Source: JAKQIM01 sp029557965 (GTDB lineage Bacteria; Chloroflexota; Anaerolineae; Anaerolineales; UBA4823). From it: 64,000 bases of DNA. The notes under the pieces are model-generated. The model was not told the origin of the DNA, did no database searches, and saw nothing but the letters and a program-made list of their open reading frames with translations. The stretch is from the NCBI GenBank assembly GCA_035341015.1, contig DAOQUL010000015.1, forward strand, positions 1-64,000, read 5' to 3'. Positions 9,022 through 15,144 of the stretch are shown here, piece by piece. A program made the position numbers and the translations under genes. Every line of letters starts with the position of its first letter. Position 1 is the first letter of the stretch.

Positions 9022-10587
9022 ATGTCCCAGGCCTTTAATTGCCCAAATTGTAATGCGCCATTAGACTACGATGCCAGCGGCGGGTTGACTGTGCGCTGCC
9101 CGTATTGCAACAGCTCGGTGGTAGTGCCCGAGATGCTGCGCAGCAGCTCGGGGGCGGGGGCTGGCGAACAAGAACGGCAACAAACGTCGCAGGCAGTGCC
9201 CAGCATCTCCCAACTGGAGAGAATAAAGGACGTCCGCGATCTGGCCCTGGCCGGTAAAAAGATCGCTGCGATCAAGTTGTTCCGTGAGCTCTTCGGTACT
9301 GGCCTGAAAGAGTCCAAGGATGCCGTTGAGGCGTTGGCACGCGGTGAACCGGTGAATTTAACGAACTTGACGATCCATCCGGCTGGCCAGGGGGTTGGCG
9401 GCGAGACCCTTGAAACGGTTGTGCGAACCCTGGCTGCCCAGGGTAAGAAGATTGAAGCGATCAAGGTTTACCGCCAGGCTACCGACGTAAGTCTCAAAGA
9501 GGCCAAGGATGCGGTGGAGGCCATCCAGCGCGGCGCATCGTTGGCAGATGCGCAATGGGAAGCGCAAAAAGTGCGCCCGCAAGCAGTCAATCAGAGCCTG
9601 GCAAAGCCGGCGGCCGCGGCCATCGGCACTGCCACGGCTGGGGCCAGTTGTTTGGGTATCGGATTTATCATATTCATGATCCTTGCGACGGTCGGCCCGA
9701 TTTTGATTGGCCTGGCTTCGCCGGGTGGACCGCTGTCAGAACCCTGGGAGCGCATCAATCCCTGGGCCAAAGCACGCATTGAGCTGTCGTTTGGCGGTGA
9801 GGGAACGGGTGTGGGTGTTTTTGAAGATGCCCGGCACGTTGCGGTGGACAACAATGGACACATCTTTGTAGCCGAGTACAGCGGCGGGCGTGTGCAAGTT
9901 TTTGATGAGAACGGCAAATTCATCAACCAATGGCTGGGACGGGGAAATGAATCTTCCGACAGCGATGCCTATATAACGGGTATGGCGGCTGACCGCAGCG
10001 GTGTGGTTTATATTGTGGTGGGCGGCGGCCTGTTCCGTTACGATGGCTTGAGCGGCGAATTGCTGGGTGAGATTTTGCCACCCGAAGATAACTACTGTGA
10101 TTGGGTAACGGTGGCCCCCGATGGCTCGCTGGTGACGGTTTGGTCATGGAGCAACGATGATATCATCCGTTTCGATCGCCATGGGCAGGCCAACTTGGTG
10201 ATTCCGAGCTCGGTCAGCAGTGTGGATAAAGATGCTGAGGCCGGGCAGGTAGCCGTGGATGGAGCAGGCACAATGTATGTGCTCGATGACTGGGATCACT
10301 CGGTATTTATTTTTTCATCTGATGGGCGCTATGTCAGCCGTTTTGGCAGCGAGGGGGAAGATGAAGGCCAGTTCACCATGCCTTACACGCTCGCGGTGGA
10401 TAACCAGAGCCGCATCTATATCAGCGATTTCGATGGGGTGTTGGTATTTGCCAATGATGGCCGCTACCTGGATACGATCTCAACCAGTGGCTATGTCTAT
10501 GGCATGACGTTTGATGATCAAAACCGCTTGTATGTGGTGACCAACAATGAGAAGGTCATCCGTTTCACCGCCCCCAACATTCCTTAA
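9022..10587 (+). CDS. Zinc ribbon / twin L7-L12-like / membrane / NHL propeller fusion protein
   Basis: 521 residues, with GAGAGGA 9 bases before the ATG. Residues 5-30 form a zinc ribbon (CPNCNAPLDY...CPYCNSS). Two domains resembling the C-terminal domain of ribosomal protein L7/L12 follow, near 70-113 and 128-173 (KKIAAIKLFRE...GLKESKDAVEAL and KKIEAIKVYRQ...LKEAKDAVEAI). A single membrane helix lies near 203-232. The rest, about 260-521, has six NHL-type blades (VAVDNNGHIFVAEY, LAVDNQSRIYISDF and similar). Topology would put the N-terminal half inside and the propeller outside the cell. It is not a ribosomal protein. The role is unknown; it could be a stress- or protein-binding sensor. Confidence 0.85.
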   Translation: MSQAFNCPNCNAPLDYDASGGLTVRCPYCNSSVVVPEMLRSSSGAGAGEQERQQTSQAVPSISQLERIKDVRDLALAGKKIAAIKLFRELFGTGLKESKDAVEALARGEPVNLTNLTIHPAGQGVGGETLETVVRTLAAQGKKIEAIKVYRQATDVSLKEAKDAVEAIQRGASLADAQWEAQKVRPQAVNQSLAKPAAAAIGTATAGASCLGIGFIIFMILATVGPILIGLASPGGPLSEPWERINPWAKARIELSFGGEGTGVGVFEDARHVAVDNNGHIFVAEYSGGRVQVFDENGKFINQWLGRGNESSDSDAYITGMAADRSGVVYIVVGGGLFRYDGLSGELLGEILPPEDNYCDWVTVAPDGSLVTVWSWSNDDIIRFDRHGQANLVIPSSVSSVDKDAEAGQVAVDGAGTMYVLDDWDHSVFIFSSDGRYVSRFGSEGEDEGQFTMPYTLAVDNQSRIYISDFDGVLVFANDGRYLDTISTSGYVYGMTFDDQNRLYVVTNNEKVIRFTAPNIP

Positions 10588-10600
10588 TGGGGTTCAAACA

Positions 10601-10637
10601 TGATGCCCACCTGATTTAATCTTTCAGGAGTGCATCA
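10601..10637 (+). terminator. Imperfect hairpin after the NHL fusion gene
   Basis: Arms 10601-10614 and 10624-10637 pair at 11 of 14 positions around a T-rich loop. It lies 13 bases after the stop codon. Transcription ending here is plausible but less certain than at the next hairpin. Confidence 0.35.
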
Positions 10638-10671
10638 TGCTTGGTGCTCCCTTTCTCCTATCCCCAAAATC

Positions 10672-10723
10672 CCGAAAACGAAGATGATGCGGGGCCAAAG
10701 GCCCGCATCATCTTCGTTTTCGG
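10672..10723. terminator. Strong bidirectional terminator hairpin, 22-bp perfect arms
   Basis: Arms 10672-10693 and 10702-10723 are perfectly complementary with an 8-base loop. The outer part is A-rich on the left arm and T-rich on the right. It lies between convergent genes ending at 10587 and 10819, so it can serve both. Confidence 0.75.
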
Positions 10724-10818
10724 TCACATCCTCTCACCCGCTTGGCAGGGCTGGGGGTTGTTTTGTGCATAACACAGCCGAAGATTGAATTCGGGATGTG
10801 TTATGTTTGATTTTTCTC

Positions 10819-11550
10819 TCACGCTGTTACCCTGGCCGCACGCCGGTCGCGGATTGCATAGGGCAAATAGAGGATAAGGCAGCATACCAGGCCGATTGCC
10901 TCCAGGGCCAGGATGTACAAGGGCCAGGGCCCGAGCATATCGATCAGGCTGGCGGTTTCGGGTTTGTGGGCGATGAAAAGATAGTTGCTGCCGATGATCA
11001 GGTTGAACACAAAGACTGCCACCATGTAAATATTCATTCCAATCGCCACGCGCCCCAAGGATTTCCAGGTTGGGCGGTAGCCTTCTACAAAGGTCATGTA
11101 GATGGCCGATAGGATGATGCAGCCGTGCGAGATAAAGGTTTGGAAGGCGCGAAAGTGTGGAAAGCCATAGATACCGGCATCGGGGGTCAGCAGCGCCTGG
11201 AAGGCGCCGGCAATGCCCATGAAGTAACAATATTCATAGATCGTGTAACTGCGTGTCACCAGCATATAGGCGCCGGCCCACACCAACGCCGAGCACAGGT
11301 GTAACGGCAGCATGGTCTGGATCGTCCACTGGCCGTTGACAATATTCCAAACGTGCCAGGCGGTTTCGTTCACCACCAGGATGGCAGCCAGGGCATAGCG
11401 GGTCACTTGGCGCCCGCGGGGCGACAAACGTTTGCCAAAGAAGACAACCAGCAAATTGATGATGAGTACAACAACCAGGGCAGCCAGGTGAGGCGGGCTG
11501 AACAAGATGAATTCTCCCCCCTGGTAATCTTTGGCGAAGTATTCTCCCAT
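10819..11550 (-). CDS. TIGR02206/YwaF-like integral membrane protein
   Basis: 243 residues, with TAGGAGA upstream of the ATG. About seven membrane helices are visible, with polar features of the YwaF/TIGR02206 family: HLAAL in helix 1, NETAWHVWN, LPLHLCSALVWAGAYML, PDAGIYGFPHFRAFQTFISHG, and a C-terminal basic tail (RDRRAARV). The family is widespread but of unknown function. Length matches the family (about 230-250). It is monocistronic, ending at the 10672-10723 hairpin. Confidence 0.85.
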   Translation of the reverse strand: MGEYFAKDYQGGEFILFSPPHLAALVVVLIINLLVVFFGKRLSPRGRQVTRYALAAILVVNETAWHVWNIVNGQWTIQTMLPLHLCSALVWAGAYMLVTRSYTIYEYCYFMGIAGAFQALLTPDAGIYGFPHFRAFQTFISHGCIILSAIYMTFVEGYRPTWKSLGRVAIGMNIYMVAVFVFNLIIGSNYLFIAHKPETASLIDMLGPWPLYILALEAIGLVCCLILYLPYAIRDRRAARVTA

Positions 11551-11660
11551 TGTGTTCTCCTATATCTGTTTATTAGAAAAGGATCGTCTGTGTGTCAGAA
11601 TTGCTGAATGATACATCAGGTTTTGATTCTGAGCAACCGCTTTTATCCATTCCTGCATGC

Positions 11661-11666
11661 TATAAT
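11661..11666 (+). promoter_or_regulatory. Extended -10 (TGCTATAAT) of a leaderless promoter
   Basis: TATAAT ends 7 bases before the ATG at 11674, so the expected transcription start coincides with the start codon. No SD is present. The -35 is weak but the TGC extension is typical of extended -10 promoters. Confidence 0.6.
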
Positions 11667-11673
11667 GGCCTGC

Positions 11674-12621
11674 ATGGAGCGAAAGATCCTCATCACCGGT
11701 GGCACAGGGTTTATTGGGCGGGTTTTGGCGCGCCACCTGGTAGAAGCCGGTCATGCCGTGCGCCTGCTGATCCGTCCGTCCAAACAGACGCCCGAACTGC
11801 CGCGCGGCGTGCCGGTAGAAGTAGCCGTCAGCAGCCTGACAGATGAGCGCGGGCTGCGTTCGGCCATGGTGGGGATTGATGCCGTCTATCACCTGGCAGG
11901 CGGAGAGTGGAAGGGGGCGCGGGGCGATTTGATGGCGGTGGACATCCAGGGTACGCAGGCCGTCAGCCAGGCGGCCGCCGCGGCAAAGGTGGAGCGGTTC
12001 TTTTACCTCAGTCACTTGGGCGCCGATCGGGCTTCGGCTTTCCCGGTATTGAAAGCCAAGGCTATTGCCGAAGAGCATATCCGGCGCAGTGGGGTAGATT
12101 TCACCATCCTGCGTTCCGCGGTTGTTTATGGCCTGGGCGATTACTTTACCACCGGCCTGGCCCGTCTGCTGCACGCCTTCCCGTTCGCTTTCTTTGTGCC
12201 CGAAGATGGCCGGGTGCTGATTCAACCATTGTGGGTAGAAGACCTGGTGACTTGCATGGTTTGGGCTTTGGACGATGAACAGACCCGCGGGCAGTTGTAT
12301 TCGATTGGCGGCCCCGAATATTTGACCTTTAACCAGGTCTTAACCACTGTGATGGAAGCTATCTCTGTGCGGCGCATCCCGGTGCATGTCTCGCCGCCTT
12401 ACCTGCGCGGCCTGACCGTGACGCTCGAGGGCATGTTCCCTGGCCTGCCAATCTCAGTCTATTGGCTGGATTACCTGGCGGTCAACCGCACCTGTCCGCT
12501 GGATACCATCCCGCGCACCTTCAACCTGATGCCGGCCCGCTTCAACCAACACCTGGATCACCTGCGCGGCCAAAACTGGCGGCGTGCTTTGTGGCGAGGG
12601 TTGGGCCGGAAGCGAAGATGA
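11674..12621 (+). CDS. Extended short-chain dehydrogenase, complex I NDUFA9-like NAD(P)-binding protein
   Basis: About 315 residues from ATG 11674 (MERKILITGGTGFIGR). This start is chosen because the Rossmann strand begins at once and the -10 hexamer lies 7 bases upstream; ATGs at 11608 and 11665 are also in frame but lie before or inside the promoter. The NAD(P) motif is TGGTGFIG. The NmrA/NDUFA9 pattern is seen in VYHLAGGEW, YLSHLGADRA and ILRSAVVYGLGDYF, with IQPLWVEDLVTCM further on. The classical catalytic YxxxK is not obvious, as in NDUFA9-like proteins. Possible roles are a quinone- or lipid-linked redox step or a structural NAD-binding role; the substrate cannot be told. Confidence 0.82.
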   Translation: MERKILITGGTGFIGRVLARHLVEAGHAVRLLIRPSKQTPELPRGVPVEVAVSSLTDERGLRSAMVGIDAVYHLAGGEWKGARGDLMAVDIQGTQAVSQAAAAAKVERFFYLSHLGADRASAFPVLKAKAIAEEHIRRSGVDFTILRSAVVYGLGDYFTTGLARLLHAFPFAFFVPEDGRVLIQPLWVEDLVTCMVWALDDEQTRGQLYSIGGPEYLTFNQVLTTVMEAISVRRIPVHVSPPYLRGLTVTLEGMFPGLPISVYWLDYLAVNRTCPLDTIPRTFNLMPARFNQHLDHLRGQNWRRALWRGLGRKRR

Positions 12622-12668
12622 GGCAGCGCTGGTGATCAGATGCACCGCCAACGCCACCTCATCTTTGT
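12615..12668. terminator. Bidirectional hairpin between convergent genes
   Basis: Outer arms 12615-12623 and 12657-12665 pair perfectly and enclose an imperfect inner stem. It overlaps the stop codon of the NDUFA9-like gene and is followed by TGTATTT. Confidence 0.5.
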
Positions 12669-12683
12669 ATTTACGGAGAGATC

Positions 12684-13493
12684 TTAAGCCTTAGTGACCG
12701 GAAACTGGATTTCGGTGACGGTGTTGGGGTCGTTCTGAGAGCCGTTTTGGTTCGGGTTCAGGTATATCTCCCGGCAGGGCCCGGTGATGGTGAAGCCGTT
12801 GACCTCAATCCACTTGATCAGCGCTTTGTATGCCTCTCCAATGGTGGTGAAGGGGCCGTGGTGGACGGTGCTGGCGGCTGTTTCGATGGCGGGCAGTACG
12901 TAAGACTTCACGCGCCCACCGGCCTGGATGGGTGCTTCCAGCGGCTCACACACCTCGGCATCCACTTCGGGTTCGTCGGCGTGATAGATGGCGAAGCAGG
13001 GGCCGTTGGGGCGCACGTGCTTGCTGGCTAAGAAGCCTCCCAATTCGGTCCATAGATGGCCCTGCTGAGGATAGCTGGGGATGGTGTCGCGTACAGAAGC
13101 GACAGCAAAGGGTTCCACTTTCTTGATCACGATATCATAGTCAATCATAGCGTTCTCCTGTTCAATTTGTTTGAGACGGGCCTCGACCCGTTCAAGCCGC
13201 TCTCGTTCTTCTTGGACGCGCTGCTGGATCTCGGCCTGTTTGAGGCGTAACATGCCGCGCAGCTCGGCTGCGGGCAGGTCTTTCTCCAGGGCCTGGGCGA
13301 TCTGCTCGAGCGAGAGCCCCAGGTCTTTGAGCGCCAGGATGCGGTTAAGGCGCGGCAGTTGGTCGAAGCTGTAATAACGGTAACCGGTGTAGTGGTCAAT
13401 CTGGGCTGGCTTGAGCAGCCCAATCTCGTCATAGTAACGCAAAGTCTTGACCGTCACCTGGCTGATCTTTGAGAAGTCTCCGATCTTGATCAT
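12684..13493 (-). CDS. MerR-family regulator with GyrI-like effector-binding domain
   Basis: About 269 residues. Three ATGs in a row begin at 13499; GGAG lies 8 bases before the third (13493), which is preferred. Residues 1-70 are a MerR winged helix (MIKIGDFSKISQVTVKTLRYYDEIGLLKP, shown in part as KTLRYYDEIG, then YRYYSFDQL). A long coiled coil follows (about 75-120, RLKQAEIQQRVQEERERL). The C-terminal half is a GyrI-like/BmrR-type small-molecule domain. The upstream promoter has a 19-bp spacer with a dyad in it, so the protein probably controls its own gene. It is divergent from the cyclase-family gene. The effector is unknown; cationic drugs are usual for this class. Confidence 0.9.
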   Translation of the reverse strand: MIKIGDFSKISQVTVKTLRYYDEIGLLKPAQIDHYTGYRYYSFDQLPRLNRILALKDLGLSLEQIAQALEKDLPAAELRGMLRLKQAEIQQRVQEERERLERVEARLKQIEQENAMIDYDIVIKKVEPFAVASVRDTIPSYPQQGHLWTELGGFLASKHVRPNGPCFAIYHADEPEVDAEVCEPLEAPIQAGGRVKSYVLPAIETAASTVHHGPFTTIGEAYKALIKWIEVNGFTITGPCREIYLNPNQNGSQNDPNTVTEIQFPVTKA

Positions 13494-13542
13494 CATCATT
13501 ACTCCACGCGTAGTTTGTTACTTCTGAAGGCCTTCGACCCGT

Positions 13543-13573
13543 AGTATACAGCCTCCAGTTAGGGGAGAGTCAA
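13543..13573 (-). promoter_or_regulatory. MerR-type promoter with 19-bp spacer and internal operator dyad
   Basis: Read on the minus strand: -35 TTGACT (13573-13568), a 19-base spacer, -10 TATACT (13548-13543). The spacer contains CTCC-N7-GGAG, the dyad form recognised by BmrR/TipA-like regulators. An overlong 19-bp spacer is the hallmark of promoters that MerR proteins activate by twisting DNA. It drives the merR-like gene itself. Confidence 0.75.
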
Positions 13574-13656
13574 GGGGCAAAAAGAAATTGCTACCCAGTT
13601 CAGTTGCATTTTTTCTTACTCTATTCTATACTTTTCCCATACTTTGTGGAGATAGC

Positions 13657-14289
13657 ATGCGGACGTACGACATAACATTGACCGTCTCACCCGATATGCC
13701 CGTATGGCCTGGCGATACACCGCCTCGCTTGACGCGTACCGGCAGCATTGCCCAGGGTGGAAGTTCCAATACATCAGAAGTTTGCATGAGCGTGCATACG
13801 GGTACGCATGTGGATGCCCCGGATCACTTTCTGGATGATGGACGCACGATCGAGAAGCTCCCCCTGGATACGATGGTGGGCCGGGCATACGTGCTGCATC
13901 TGCCGGATGTGGAAGTTATTACGGCTGCGGTGCTCAGCCAGGCCGAGATTCCGCCTCGCACGCGCCGCCTGCTATTCAAGACCCGTAATTCAGATTACTG
14001 GGCACGTGGCGAAAAGAAATTCCAGACCGATTTTGTGGCCCTCAGCGTTGACGCGGCCGAACTGTTGGTAGACCGCAATGTCAAATTGATCGGTGTAGAT
14101 TACCTCTCGGTGGCCCCGTATACCAAGGGTACGGCTGTGCACCAGATCTTGCTCAAAGCGGGGGTTGTGGTTGTAGAAGGATTGGATCTCTCGCGTGTTT
14201 CACAAGGCCGTTACACCTTGCACTGCTTACCGCTCAAGCTGGCGGGTTCCGATGGTGCCCCAGCCAGGGCGATGTTGGTGGGTGTGTGA
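13657..14289 (+). CDS. Cyclase-family (kynurenine formamidase-like) metal-dependent hydrolase
   Basis: About 210 residues from ATG 13657, chosen because GTGGAG lies 7 bases upstream and the protein begins at once with MRTYDITLTVSPDMPVWPGD. The cyclase/KynB fold signature is VHTGTHVDAPDHFLDDG (HxGTHxDxPxHF), which supplies the metal ligands and catalytic His. The C-terminus contains VKLIGVDYLSV and LKAGVVVVEGLDL, also typical. Family members hydrolyse N-formylkynurenine, isatin or related amide and lactam bonds. No tryptophan catabolism genes are nearby, so the substrate is open. It is divergent from the MerR-like gene and may be part of its response. Confidence 0.85.
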   Translation: MRTYDITLTVSPDMPVWPGDTPPRLTRTGSIAQGGSSNTSEVCMSVHTGTHVDAPDHFLDDGRTIEKLPLDTMVGRAYVLHLPDVEVITAAVLSQAEIPPRTRRLLFKTRNSDYWARGEKKFQTDFVALSVDAAELLVDRNVKLIGVDYLSVAPYTKGTAVHQILLKAGVVVVEGLDLSRVSQGRYTLHCLPLKLAGSDGAPARAMLVGV

Positions 14290-14314
14290 GTGATCTTGAC
14301 TGGTGAAAAAGAGA

Positions 14315-14345
14315 GAAGCGGCGCTTAAGCGCCGCTTCCTTTTTT
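14315..14345. terminator. Bidirectional terminator, perfect 10-bp stem with TTAA loop
   Basis: Arms 14315-14324 and 14329-14338, followed by a T tract on the plus strand and preceded by A residues for the minus strand. The TAA stop of the minus-strand glycosyltransferase lies in the loop. Confidence 0.8.
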
Positions 14346-15065
14346 AATGCCGTGGTGGCGTTTACGGATCTCAAAGACGCGTAAGGCCGCCTCTATCTTG
14401 ACCCGCATATCCATCTTGCTCTGTCCGATGCGCCGGTCTTCAAAATAAATGGGGATCTCTTTAATGCGCAAGCCCAGTTTTTCGGACACATAACACATTT
14501 CAACCTGGAAGATATAGCCGTTAGACCGGATGCGCTCCAGGCCGATCTTTTGCAAGGCCTCGGCCCGCCAGCACTTGAATCCGGCTGTGGCGTCCTTGGT
14601 TTTGGTGCCCAGGCTCAGGCGCACCCAAACCGAATTGGCCCACCAGCTTAAGAACCAACGCCACCAACTCCATCGTTCATCCAGCTTGCCACCGGGCACA
14701 TAACGCGAGCCGACGACAACGTCGTAGTCTTGTAGGTGAGTCAGCATCTGGGGGATATATTCAGGTGAGTGAGAAAAGTCGGCGTCCATTTGGATAATGG
14801 CTTGGGCGCCGTTTTGGATGGCCCAGGTGAAGCCCTGGATATAAGCGGTGCCCAGCCCCTGCTTGCCAGGGCGGTGGATGGCGTGAAAGCGCCCGGGATG
14901 TTGGGCTGCCAATTGGTCGGCAACCTGCCCGGTGCCGTCTGGCGAATTATCGTCTACAGCCAAGATCTCCAGTTCATCGATGCCGAGGGCAAACAAGGCG
15001 GCACTGATCTGCGGCAGGTTATCTGCTTCATTGTAGGTTGGGATTACGACAGTGGTTTTGAGCAT
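14325..15065 (-). CDS. Polyprenol-monophosphomannose-synthase-like GT2 glycosyltransferase
   Basis: About 246 residues from the ATG at 15065 (MLKTTVVIPTYNEADNL). This start is chosen over an upstream in-frame codon at 15167 because a full promoter, TTTACA-N18-TATAAT, ends 6 bases before it; the mRNA would be leaderless. GT2 features: VVIPTYNE at the N-terminus, LAVDDNSPDGTGQV, MDADFSH (the DxD-type metal site), the donor/acceptor loop GSRYVPGG, and DATAGFKCWR. These match dolichol-phosphate mannose synthases lacking a C-terminal membrane domain. It would transfer a sugar, probably mannose from GDP-mannose, to polyprenyl phosphate for extracytoplasmic glycosylation. Confidence 0.88.
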   Translation of the reverse strand: MLKTTVVIPTYNEADNLPQISAALFALGIDELEILAVDDNSPDGTGQVADQLAAQHPGRFHAIHRPGKQGLGTAYIQGFTWAIQNGAQAIIQMDADFSHSPEYIPQMLTHLQDYDVVVGSRYVPGGKLDERWSWWRWFLSWWANSVWVRLSLGTKTKDATAGFKCWRAEALQKIGLERIRSNGYIFQVEMCYVSEKLGLRIKEIPIYFEDRRIGQSKMDMRVKIEAALRVFEIRKRHHGIKKGSGA

Positions 15066-15071
15066 GAAGAA

Positions 15072-15101
15072 ATTATACCTTTTTCTGCTATCCGGTGTAA
15101 A
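15072..15101 (-). promoter_or_regulatory. Leaderless promoter of the GT2 gene (TTTACA-N18-TATAAT)
   Basis: On the minus strand, -35 TTTACA is at 15101-15096 and -10 TATAAT at 15077-15072, with 6 bases to the ATG. There is no room for an SD. Confidence 0.7.
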
Positions 15102-15144
15102 AGTTTGTGTTTGGGTAGAGAATCTGCAACCGAGAATGGGATTT

